Below, in pieces: positions 14,938 through 21,577 of a stretch of DNA of 21,577 bases. This DNA is from Euplotes aediculatus (taxonomy: Eukaryota; Ciliophora; Spirotrichea; Euplotida; Euplotidae). Every line of letters begins with the position of its first letter. Within the stretch, counting starts at the first letter, position 1. The notes below the pieces were generated by a model. It was not told the origin of the DNA. It saw only the letters and a program-made list of their open reading frames with translations, and made no database searches. Position numbers and translations under genes: made by a program. The DNA lies in NCBI GenBank assembly GCA_030463445.1, contig JAQGFW010015469.1:1-21577 (forward strand). Reading direction: 5' to 3'.

Positions 14938-16458
14938 ATGATAAAAATTACACTAACCAGTCTGTTTATTATTGCTGGTTCTGTCCTGTTGGCCCAACAA
15001 CCCGGCATTGATATCACCAGTTCAAAATGGAAGGAAGCCATCCGGCAAACGGATCAGGTCTTTACCGATTTTGCCGGCAGAAATAACCAGCCGGGTTTTA
15101 TCTATGGCATTGTAGCAAATGGTAAACTGGTGCATATGAAAACTTCGGGTATAGCTAATCGTGAGTCGGGTCAGCCGGTTAAACCCGGATCTGTTTTCCG
15201 GATTGCGTCCATGTCGAAAAGTTTTGCCGGAGTGGCAATTTTGCAATTGCGCGATCAGGGCAAACTGCAGCTCGATGAACCGGCACAATTATACATTCCC
15301 GAGCTTTCGGATATTCGCTATCCAACCAGCGATGCGCCACCTATCACCATCCGGCATCTGCTCACACATGCAGCAGGCTTTCCGGAGGACAATCCATGGG
15401 GCGACCGTCAGCTCGACATTTCCGAAGACAGTATGCACGCTATGTTTAAACGCGGCATATCCTTTTCTACTAGTCCGGGTACTGCCTACGAATACAGCAA
15501 TATGGGCTTCGCCATGCTGGGAGCGATTATTAAAAAAGTTTCCGGCATGCCCTACCAGGAATACATTGAGGAATTTATCTGGAAACCACTTGGCATGTAT
15601 CAGACCTATTGGGAATATGGAAAAGTACCAGATTCTACGCTCGCTATCGGGTATCGCTGGCTGAATGCGGGCTGGGAGGCGCAACCAATGGAACACGATG
15701 GCGCCTATGGCATCATGGGCGGTATACTTACCACTGCTGAGGATTTTGCCCGTTATATGAATTTCATGGTAAGCGCCTGGCCAGCCCGTGATGGTGCTGA
15801 TAACAGTCCGTTGCAAAGGAGCTCCCTTCGTGAAATGCAGCAACCCTGGAATTTCGCGGGATTGAATCCCAATTACAAATACCCCGATGGAAGAGTATGC
15901 CCAACTGCAGCAGGTTATGGCTACGGACTTCGCTGGAGCAAGGATTGCGAGGGCCGCATAACGGTGGGGCACAGTGGCGGATTACCCGGCTTTGGCAGTA
16001 ACTGGACCATCCTGCCGGATTATGGAATTGGTATTGTAAGTTTTATCAACCAGACCTATGCGCCAGCCACCAGTTTAAATATTCAGTCGCTGGATCTGTT
16101 AGTCAAAGAAGCGGACCTAAAACCCCGGTCAATTCCACCATCCCCGATATTACTCCAACGCCAACAGGAACTGACAGCCTTGTTACCGGATTGGAAAAAT
16201 GCTGAACAAGCACCCATCTTCGCAGAAAATTTCTTTTTCGATTATCAGGTTGACAGTTTAAGGAAGGAGGCCAAAACGCTCTTTCAGACTGCGGGTAAAA
16301 TCCTTAGAAGTTCTCCCATAATTGCTGAAAACAACCTGCGGGGTACCTTTACCCTGCATGGAGAAAAAGCCAACCTGAACGTATATTTTACCTTATCACC
16401 CGAACAGCCAGCAAAAATCCAGGCCTATCGCATTCGACTGGAGCCGCGTGAAAAATAA
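14938..16458 (+). CDS. Serine hydrolase, class C beta-lactamase / penicillin-binding protein-like
   Basis: A 506-residue exported hydrolase. A signal peptide (1-19, ending VLLAQ) precedes the beta-lactamase-like domain (about 35-385). The catalytic triad motifs are S91-M-S-K94 (SxxK), Y186-S-N188 (YxN) and H345-S-G347 (HxG in place of KTG), the set found in AmpC, DD-peptidases and EstB-type esterases. A further 110-120 residues at the C terminus form a smaller domain of a kind often seen attached to such hydrolases. The family includes peptidases, esterases and amidases, and sequence alone does not say whether a beta-lactam is a substrate. The gene starts 11 bp after the metallophosphoesterase, and its stop is 1 bp from the stop of the convergent hydroxyisourate hydrolase. 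Confidence 0.92.
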   Translation: MIKITLTSLFIIAGSVLLAQQPGIDITSSKWKEAIRQTDQVFTDFAGRNNQPGFIYGIVANGKLVHMKTSGIANRESGQPVKPGSVFRIASMSKSFAGVAILQLRDQGKLQLDEPAQLYIPELSDIRYPTSDAPPITIRHLLTHAAGFPEDNPWGDRQLDISEDSMHAMFKRGISFSTSPGTAYEYSNMGFAMLGAIIKKVSGMPYQEYIEEFIWKPLGMYQTYWEYGKVPDSTLAIGYRWLNAGWEAQPMEHDGAYGIMGGILTTAEDFARYMNFMVSAWPARDGADNSPLQRSSLREMQQPWNFAGLNPNYKYPDGRVCPTAAGYGYGLRWSKDCEGRITVGHSGGLPGFGSNWTILPDYGIGIVSFINQTYAPATSLNIQSLDLLVKEADLKPRSIPPSPILLQRQQELTALLPDWKNAEQAPIFAENFFFDYQVDSLRKEAKTLFQTAGKILRSSPIIAENNLRGTFTLHGEKANLNVYFTLSPEQPAKIQAYRIRLEPREK

Positions 16459-16459
16459 C

Positions 16460-16867
16460 TTAATTCCCGCGGTAAGTGGAATATCCAAATGCCGACAGGG
16501 TAATCGGTACGTGATAATGTGAGTTGTCTTTGATTTCAAAAACTATTTCCACAAAGGGATAAAAGCTTTCAATTTGTTGTTTTTTGAAATAATCGCTGGT
16601 TAAAAAAACCAGTTTGTAGATGCCCGTATTGGACCTTCCTTCCGGTAAAAAATCACCAACCCGGCCATTCTTATCAGTGGTTTTCTGATCTACCACCAAC
16701 CAGGATTTGCCTGCAGGATCCATCTTTTCTAACCGAATGGGTACGCCTGCTGCGGGTGCCCCTTTTGATATGTCCAGAATATGACTGGAAAGCTGAAACT
16801 TACCCGATTGAGCAAACCCTGCCAAAGAAAAAATGGTAAAACAAACTGCCAGTAGTACTGATTTCAT
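16460..16867 (-). CDS. uraH: Secreted transthyretin-like 5-hydroxyisourate hydrolase
   Basis: A 135-residue protein of the transthyretin-like HIUase family, which hydrolyses 5-hydroxyisourate, the product of urate oxidation, to OHCU. The family landmarks are present: SSHILDISKGAPAAGVPIRL with H29, the KNGRV region with R69, HYHVP (117-121) and the C-terminal signature FGYSTYRG-N. The last residue is N instead of the usual S. Residues 1-20 (MKSVLLAVCFTIFSLAGFAQ) are a signal peptide, so the enzyme is predicted to act in the periplasm. No urate oxidase, xanthine dehydrogenase, OHCU decarboxylase or allantoinase gene lies nearby. It follows chrA by 43 bp on the same strand. The protein is sure as a family member; its in vivo substrate is an inference. 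Confidence 0.88.
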   Translation of the reverse strand: MKSVLLAVCFTIFSLAGFAQSGKFQLSSHILDISKGAPAAGVPIRLEKMDPAGKSWLVVDQKTTDKNGRVGDFLPEGRSNTGIYKLVFLTSDYFKKQQIESFYPFVEIVFEIKDNSHYHVPITLSAFGYSTYRGN

Positions 16868-16910
16868 GACAAACTGATTTGGAAGAAAAACAGGAACAAA
16901 GGGAAAGTGT

Positions 16911-18065
16911 TTAGCTCAGAACTGTTAAAATATATCCTAACAGTGCTCCTCCAATAACAATAAACGCGCTATTAATACGGGGATAAAAAAAGGAAACCAA
17001 AAATCCAAGAACTGCAATTATTATCATTCTCCAGTCGGAAATGGTTTGCTGGCCCATTTCAACCAAAACAGCAAGGATGATGGCCACTGAAACCACATTC
17101 ACCGTATCAAGAAAAGCTGCCATAACAGGAGATTTTCGCAACAAGGGAAGCAGTCGCTGTAGCAGCGCGACAAATAAAAAAGAAGGAAGAAAGATACCAA
17201 TAGTACCTGCAAGTGCCCCTCCGAATCCACCCAGTTGCCAGCCAATAAAAGTTGCAGCAGAGAAAACAGGTCCCGGTGTAAACTGTCCAACAGCAATGGC
17301 ATCCACTAACACCTGCTTCGATAACCAACCTCTGCTAACCAATTCTGCATCCAGGAAAGCGAACAGGACATATCCGCTGCCATATAAAATGGAACCTATC
17401 TTTAAAAAGATCCAGAAGATTTTACCATTCATCAGAGCCGGCGCCTCCAGAACGATCTGTACGATTGGGACAGGCAGAAATCCTTTCAGACTTCGATTGG
17501 CTTGTGCGTAATGCAGCAGTATTCCGATTGCCCCGGCTCCAAACAAGACATAAATCTCATGCATACCAGCCAGCACAGCAACCAGTGCCACTATACCCAA
17601 CAGCGCCATCTGCCAGTTTTTCACGGCTTTTTTACCCAGACTGATCATCACCGCCAACACTACAGATAATACGGCTGGTTTGATGCCATATATAAAGGGA
17701 GCAACTTCCGGTAATTGACCGTATCGTTGATAGGCCCAGGCCAGCAGACCAGTTATCAGCACCGCAGGAACAATAAAGCAGATTCCCGCTACCACCAATC
17801 CCTTCCAACCTGCCCGTTCATGCCCGCAATGCATGGTCATCTCGGTAGAATTCGGTCCGGGTATAAGGTTGGTAGCGCCTACCATATCCAGGAAATGTTG
17901 TGCACTCATCCAGTTGCGCTTGCGCACTACTTCTTCTTCCATCAGGGCGATATGCACAGCCGGACCACCAAACCCGATTATTCCGAGTTTCAGAAATACA
18001 CGTGCAACTTCGCTTAGCAGTTGCCGTTGGTTCAATGCCTGATTGGCGGTTGAAGGCTGCTCCAT
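16911..18065 (-). CDS. chrA: ChrA-family chromate efflux transporter
   Basis: A 384-residue polytopic inner-membrane protein with two homologous CHR halves, the usual long bidomain form. The first half shows LKLGIIGFGGPAVHIALMEE and GATNLIPGPNSTEM; the second shows LKIGSILYGSGYVLFAFL and VGQFTPGPVFSAATFIG, the repeated (F)GxG and PGP signatures of the family. The best known members export chromate, driven by the proton gradient; others have unknown anion substrates, so the chromate role is inferred from the family. It begins only 16 bp after the stop of the TonB-dependent receptor, which suggests co-transcription with the copper-type module. Confidence 0.9.
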   Translation of the reverse strand: MEQPSTANQALNQRQLLSEVARVFLKLGIIGFGGPAVHIALMEEEVVRKRNWMSAQHFLDMVGATNLIPGPNSTEMTMHCGHERAGWKGLVVAGICFIVPAVLITGLLAWAYQRYGQLPEVAPFIYGIKPAVLSVVLAVMISLGKKAVKNWQMALLGIVALVAVLAGMHEIYVLFGAGAIGILLHYAQANRSLKGFLPVPIVQIVLEAPALMNGKIFWIFLKIGSILYGSGYVLFAFLDAELVSRGWLSKQVLVDAIAVGQFTPGPVFSAATFIGWQLGGFGGALAGTIGIFLPSFLFVALLQRLLPLLRKSPVMAAFLDTVNVVSVAIILAVLVEMGQQTISDWRMIIIAVLGFLVSFFYPRINSAFIVIGGALLGYILTVLS

Positions 18066-18081
18066 ATCAGCCGCTAAAATA

Positions 18082-20100
18082 CTAAAGCCGGACTTTTAAC
18101 GGTTCTGAAAATCCAATGATCAGGTTCAAAAACAGATTTCTTCCCATACGGGGGATCCTGTTCCAATCTGCAAAACTGGTATAATACCGATTGAACAGGT
18201 TATCTACACCCGCTCTTAGCTGAAAGGTATTTTTCTTCCATTTGAACTGGTAACCGGCTCCTATGCCTGCGATGGTATAAGCCGGTGCGGCTGTTTCACC
18301 AAAAACCGGACTGTACTTCGCTTGTTGTACCGCCCCATCCATACTGGCTTCAGCAGAGAATGCATTGCTGGTATATTGCAACCGAAGGCCATAAGACAAT
18401 GGCTGCATCATTGGCAGATCAAGTTTTTCATTCGTAAACCCTCTGCGATAGATGGCCTTTCCGGAAACCGACAAACCAGCAACAATACCATAACTGGCAT
18501 TCAAACTGGCAGAGTATATAGTTGCAAATGGAACCTGCTCATAAATCTTAATTCCACTTGCGCCGATGGTCATTGGAATCAGACCGTTTGCCGGCATCCC
18601 AATTATATACTTTCGGATATGAAACCAGTTTCCCTGTCCTTTTACACTGAACCGGTCATTTGCAAAAGCAATCGTTCCGTTCAGGGAAATAGATTGCTCA
18701 TTTTTCAAACCGGGATTACCGATATAATCAAACCGGTCAAAACTGTTAAACAGATAAAACCCATACCCTTCCGAAACACCAGGAGCACGTTCGCTATAAG
18801 AAGCACCCAGCGAGAACCGCCAGCTGCCAGGCTGGTACTGCAGACTGGATCCGAAATTTTTCAACAACCGGTTTTTCACAGACTGCATTTCCGGGTAAAA
18901 GATCTGCAGGGTTTTTACTCCTGCTTCATCTTTTAATTGATTCTGTTGAAAAGCAATACCGGCTGAACTATTGAGCGTCCATTTGCTATGCAGCTGAAAA
19001 TTATCTTCAGCAAACAATCCGGCATAGAATGTATGTACATCGGGCCAGGTCAGCATAAACATCTCCTTTTCAGTCGAGTCATTCGGATACATGGTCATCT
19101 CCGCCAGGGAACGGTTGTGATGCGCGCTGGCAGTCAGTTTTAATTGATGACCGGCTAATTTCCCTTCGATTCGGCTATACATACCCGTTGTAGTACTCCA
19201 GCCCGGCATATCCATACGAATCGGAACAACCGGCCGTTTCGTATCATCCATAACATGGGTCACCTTATTGTAGTATATTTTGGTTTCCCAATCCTGCCAG
19301 ATGCTGGTAAGATGGTGCCGGGTATAGGCAAGAGAGGCTATGACTGCTTTTGCGCTGGATACATCCATCGGAAGTGCCGGGTAGCCGATATCGCGCGCAT
19401 CATCCACAATTACAGATGCTTCCAGCTGTTGATGATCACTCAGCTTATATCCTGCAGCTGCAGAGAGATTGAATTTGGAGAACTGGCTGTAAAGAATTTT
19501 CTGTTTTTTTCCATCGCTATAATTGCCTGCTTTCCGATAAGTGAAATCAAGATCGGCATACCAGCGATTCCGGCTGTACTGAAGATCAGTTCCCACAATT
19601 CGTTGTTGGTTATTGGATTCAAATCCCGTAAACAGCTGGGTAGCGAAGCGATTGTTTCCAAATCCGGATTTTTTTCTCACCAGGTCCAGACTGCCCGCAA
19701 TGGAGCCCCCATGCGCATTGCCGGATTGCCCGTTTTTAACTACTGCCCGGGAGAGATTGGTTGTTTCCACATAGGAACTGACCGGATCCATTTTATCGGT
19801 GCAGGCACCGTAAATGCGCATACCATCAATAGTGATGACAGATCGTTCCGATGACAAACCATTTAGCATCGGTTCCCAGGCATAGGCACCTCTTTTGATC
19901 AGATCAACCTGTTCATGAGAGGAAAGGTATTGATCCAGTGTGCTCAACAGATTGCTGTTTTTATTCCGGCTGGCCTGGCGGGAAATCACAATTACTTCGG
20001 TCAATTCCTGCACCCGGCTGGTATCCTTCTGCGTAGGGACTGTCTGGCCTGCAGAGGACAGACCAGACAGTATCGCTGCGCAGCATAATAGCTGCTTCAT
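18082..20100 (-). CDS. TonB-dependent outer-membrane receptor, OprC/NosA-like copper receptor
   Basis: A 672-residue outer-membrane receptor. I start it at the ATG at 20100, which gives a signal peptide (MKQLLCCAAILSGLSSAGQ) and leaves 10 bp after the preceding gene, although the frame is open to 20160. The TonB-box-like region (LTEVIVIS, 33-40) is followed by a plug domain (about 45-145: RSVITIDGMRIYGAC, RAVVKNGQSGNAHGGSIAG) and a 22-strand-type barrel ending in a short hydrophobic strand (NLFLNLIIGFSEPLKVRL). It has no N-terminal carboxypeptidase-like domain, unlike SusC proteins. C100-TDK-M104 in the plug and H282-V-M284 in the barrel form a CxxxM/HxM pair like the copper site of Pseudomonas OprC. 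Its neighbours are Met/His- and Cys-bearing envelope proteins upstream and ChrA downstream. Import of copper is inferred; receptor identity is certain. Confidence 0.93.
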   Translation of the reverse strand: MKQLLCCAAILSGLSSAGQTVPTQKDTSRVQELTEVIVISRQASRNKNSNLLSTLDQYLSSHEQVDLIKRGAYAWEPMLNGLSSERSVITIDGMRIYGACTDKMDPVSSYVETTNLSRAVVKNGQSGNAHGGSIAGSLDLVRKKSGFGNNRFATQLFTGFESNNQQRIVGTDLQYSRNRWYADLDFTYRKAGNYSDGKKQKILYSQFSKFNLSAAAGYKLSDHQQLEASVIVDDARDIGYPALPMDVSSAKAVIASLAYTRHHLTSIWQDWETKIYYNKVTHVMDDTKRPVVPIRMDMPGWSTTTGMYSRIEGKLAGHQLKLTASAHHNRSLAEMTMYPNDSTEKEMFMLTWPDVHTFYAGLFAEDNFQLHSKWTLNSSAGIAFQQNQLKDEAGVKTLQIFYPEMQSVKNRLLKNFGSSLQYQPGSWRFSLGASYSERAPGVSEGYGFYLFNSFDRFDYIGNPGLKNEQSISLNGTIAFANDRFSVKGQGNWFHIRKYIIGMPANGLIPMTIGASGIKIYEQVPFATIYSASLNASYGIVAGLSVSGKAIYRRGFTNEKLDLPMMQPLSYGLRLQYTSNAFSAEASMDGAVQQAKYSPVFGETAAPAYTIAGIGAGYQFKWKKNTFQLRAGVDNLFNRYYTSFADWNRIPRMGRNLFLNLIIGFSEPLKVRL

Positions 20101-20110
20101 ATGGTAGGAT

Positions 20111-20950
20111 TTAAAATTCAACTTCAAAAAACAAACTGCTGGATTCGTTATCACCGGCAACCGGTTCTCCTTTCAGAACGGATCCAGTGGCATCGAGCAA
20201 CTGGAGATTGATTTTCCAGTAACCAGACATCGTCAGACTCAGTTTTCCCCGGTAAATTTTATCAGTCCCCTGGGTGAGGTGTACATTATTGGGTGAGCCA
20301 TGATTTCCCATACCCGGCATGCGAGGATCAATTTGAATGGTATAATTATCCACCGGATCGAATTGCATCATATTGGTCATGGTATACAGCAATCCGCTCA
20401 TATCATTCAGTGCAACCTTTGGATCAGCAGGCTCGATCATTGCCAGCACATATCTTTTATTGTCTGCGCCCAGGAAAGACTGTACGCTTTTCCGGGTACG
20501 ATCCGTTACCTGAATACGGTCTTTGATGGTAAAGGATTCACCATTGATAGTATAATTAAGACTGAGCTCCCAATACTCCATGTCACTACCGGGCATTTGG
20601 AAAACAATAAAGCCCTGGTAGGTATAGGCAGCGTCCTGTTTTTTCCCGATAGTTGAGAAGGGGCAGGAATGGCTCATATTCATCATTTTCATAACCGGCA
20701 TCCAGGTAATGGCAGCATTGTTTACGGGGTTGCCATTGACAGTTTTAAGCTGGAAAAAAATTGGATTGTATCCGGTTTCAAATTTTCCGCTGGGGGTATA
20801 TAAGTCTATACTATGCGTAGCATTGGATATTGTTTTTACCAGCAGAAGTCCCTGCAATTCATCAGCAGGTGCAGGTTTTTCATCATTTTTGGAACAGGAG
20901 CTAACTAAAAGGGTAAGGGATAACAGTCCCCATATGAACAGAGATTTCAT
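20111..20950 (-). CDS. Met/His-rich lipoprotein with two YtkA-like halves, probable copper binder
   Basis: A 279-residue lipoprotein. The signal ends in LLVSSC, making C19 the lipidated residue, and the acidic stretch SKNDEK right after it resembles Bacteroidetes signals for display on the cell surface. Two similar halves follow. The first (about 33-140) contains WMPVMKMMNMSHSCP (83-97) and later MEYWELSLNY. The second (about 150-255) contains DPRMPGMGNHGSP (208-220) and YRGKLSLTMSGYWKINLQL. The second half fits the YtkA-like/FixH-like beta-sandwich pattern (MPxMxH, then Y-x-G, then G-x-W), and the first looks like a diverged copy. The clustered Met, His and Cys residues suggest binding of Cu(I) or Cu(II). 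It lies 10 bp upstream of the receptor gene and 42 bp downstream of the small Cys-containing protein. Function is inferred from composition and context. Confidence 0.82.
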   Translation of the reverse strand: MKSLFIWGLLSLTLLVSSCSKNDEKPAPADELQGLLLVKTISNATHSIDLYTPSGKFETGYNPIFFQLKTVNGNPVNNAAITWMPVMKMMNMSHSCPFSTIGKKQDAAYTYQGFIVFQMPGSDMEYWELSLNYTINGESFTIKDRIQVTDRTRKSVQSFLGADNKRYVLAMIEPADPKVALNDMSGLLYTMTNMMQFDPVDNYTIQIDPRMPGMGNHGSPNNVHLTQGTDKIYRGKLSLTMSGYWKINLQLLDATGSVLKGEPVAGDNESSSLFFEVEF

Positions 20951-20992
20951 GTTTAAAAGTTGAGAAATTAGACAATAGTGGTATTCGTACGA

Positions 20993-21382
20993 TTAAACTA
21001 TTGCCTGGGGAGGGCGGTCCGTATGGGACAGGAACTGAAACTGATACCCATTGCAATAAGCGGTACCGGGTGCAGTTTGCTCTGTTTCCAGGAGAACCGG
21101 CAAGGGAAGGTTGATTTTTTCAGCCGGCTGAAAAAGCAGGTAGTCTGCCTGAAGAGAAACCAGGGTATCATTGGCTTCCTTTTGTTCTTTTTCTTTCAGT
21201 AACTGGGAGAGTTTACACTTACCATCACAATGCAACTGTGGACGGTCTTTATTTACGCAGAACGTATTGATAAATGCGGTTGTATCTACCTGGTAATACA
21301 TCAGCAACAGGGAGTTTTTCATCGCCCCTGTCAGAACCACTAGCAATAAAAGGCCCGTTACTATGTTTTGAATGTATTCCAC
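20993..21382 (-). CDS. Small membrane-anchored protein with conserved-looking Cys/His motif, unknown function
   Basis: A 129-residue protein that I do not recognise as a named family. One hydrophobic segment (about 7-30) should serve as an uncleaved anchor or signal. It is followed by FCVNKDRPQLHCDGKCKLSQ (41-60), with C42, H51, C52 and C56, then a charged region (LLKEKEQKEAND). The C-terminal tail contains FLSHTDRPP. I recall similar short proteins with CVNKxxPxxxCxGKC upstream of TonB-dependent receptors in other Bacteroidetes. The start is a GTG at 21382; a TAG lies in frame four codons upstream and the next Met is residue 21, inside the hydrophobic segment. It heads the operon with the YtkA-like lipoprotein and receptor. 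A metal-binding or metal-sensing role is a reasonable guess, not more. Confidence 0.72.
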   Translation of the reverse strand: MEYIQNIVTGLLLLVVLTGAMKNSLLLMYYQVDTTAFINTFCVNKDRPQLHCDGKCKLSQLLKEKEQKEANDTLVSLQADYLLFQPAEKINLPLPVLLETEQTAPGTAYCNGYQFQFLSHTDRPPQAIV

Positions 21383-21577
21383 CTGATATAACTACCGGGC
21401 GAAATTACAACCACTTATAGTAAGTCCCAAAAGCATTCATCAGTCAGGCACCTGATTAATGTCAGTTCAAATCATTCTCCAGGCATACCGGTAGCAGCTT
21501 AAGTCAAAAACGACTTTTTGCAGAAAGCAAAGAATCGGCTAGCTTTAGGAAACTCACTTTGCCTCTTTGCTGCAACT
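21383..21577. other. Upstream region of the copper-type operon, no gene seen
   Basis: The last 195 bp hold the promoter candidate at 21400-21431 and no convincing gene. Two hairpin-capable stretches lie near the edge: AAGTC-AAAAAC-GACTT followed by TTT (21501-21519), and AGCAAAGA (21526-21533) pairing with TCTTTGCT (21564-21571) over a 30-base gap. Either could belong to the end of a gene outside the window. Confidence 0.45.
21400..21431 (-). promoter_or_regulatory. Bacteroidetes-type promoter candidate for the copper-type operon
   Basis: Read on the minus strand, TTTG (21431-21428) is followed after exactly 20 bases by TAATTTCG (21407-21400), one mismatch from TAnnTTTG. Transcription would start about 12 bases before the GTG at 21382, giving a very short leader. 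No obvious operator palindrome overlaps it. Confidence 0.5.

Noticed and set aside
15289-15972. A 227-codon open frame on the minus strand inside the serine hydrolase
   Set aside because: It lies opposite the catalytic domain of a well-supported gene and shows no family features.
19255-19854. A 199-codon open frame on the plus strand inside the receptor gene
   Set aside because: It is antisense to a clearly coding receptor, has no recognisable domain and its composition looks like a reverse-strand shadow.
21501-21519. AAGTC-AAAAAC-GACTT-TTT as an intrinsic terminator
   Set aside because: The stem is only five pairs with few G-C pairs and no gene on the plus strand leads into it.
21499-21577. 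A 25-codon open frame entering from the right edge on the minus strand
   Set aside because: It is too short to judge, shows no known C-terminal motif, and could be chance; it can only be settled with sequence beyond the window.

Overview
The window looks like chromosomal DNA of a Bacteroidota bacterium, most likely a Chitinophagaceae-type member of the Chitinophagales. The grounds are a giant PKD-repeat protein with a gliding-motility-type (type IX secretion) C-terminal domain, lipoproteins and a TonB-dependent receptor of Bacteroidetes style, promoter-like sequences of the TTTG-N20-TAnnTTTG class, few strong Shine-Dalgarno sequences and moderate GC. I see no tRNA, rRNA, CRISPR array, insertion sequence, phage or integrase. 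The family assignment rests on protein style only.

Layout. (1) 1-1886, minus strand: an EamA/DMT-family exporter, then a HipA-like kinase whose end overlaps the start of a DUF3037 protein that runs off the left edge. (2) 1887-2222: a divergent intergenic region with inverted repeats and a good promoter candidate. (3) 2223-2936, plus: an MltD-like lytic transglycosylase, convergent and overlapping by 39 bp with (4) 2898-7823, minus: a 1641-residue secreted PKD-repeat protein. (5) 7921-9820, plus: a UPF1/IGHMBP2-like superfamily 1 helicase split by a one-base frameshift in a run of seven A. (6) 9822-12238, minus: a tight operon of an Epd-like member of the GAPDH family, a DUF92 membrane protein and a DUF4197 lipoprotein. 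(7) 12436-16458, plus: a beta-hydroxyacid dehydrogenase, a TlpA-type thioredoxin lipoprotein, a Tat-type metallophosphoesterase and a class C beta-lactamase-like serine hydrolase. (8) 16460-21382, minus: an apparent five-gene operon of a small Cys-containing membrane-anchored protein, a Met/His-rich lipoprotein with two YtkA-like halves, a TonB-dependent receptor, a ChrA chromate transporter and a secreted transthyretin-like 5-hydroxyisourate hydrolase.

How the genes work together. The most coherent functional unit is the right-hand operon. The receptor carries a CxxxM motif (C100/M104) and an HxM motif (H282/M284), spaced almost as I recall for the copper site of OprC of Pseudomonas aeruginosa. 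The two genes just upstream encode envelope proteins rich in Met, His or Cys. I read this as a copper-acquisition module, with ChrA and the hydrolase trailing behind it. The helicase frameshift, the Epd-like dehydrogenase with an altered catalytic loop, and three convergent gene pairs with no room for a terminator are the other points that stand out. I do not see a clearly new defence or mobile system; the copper module and the HipA-like/DUF3037 pair come closest to under-described systems.
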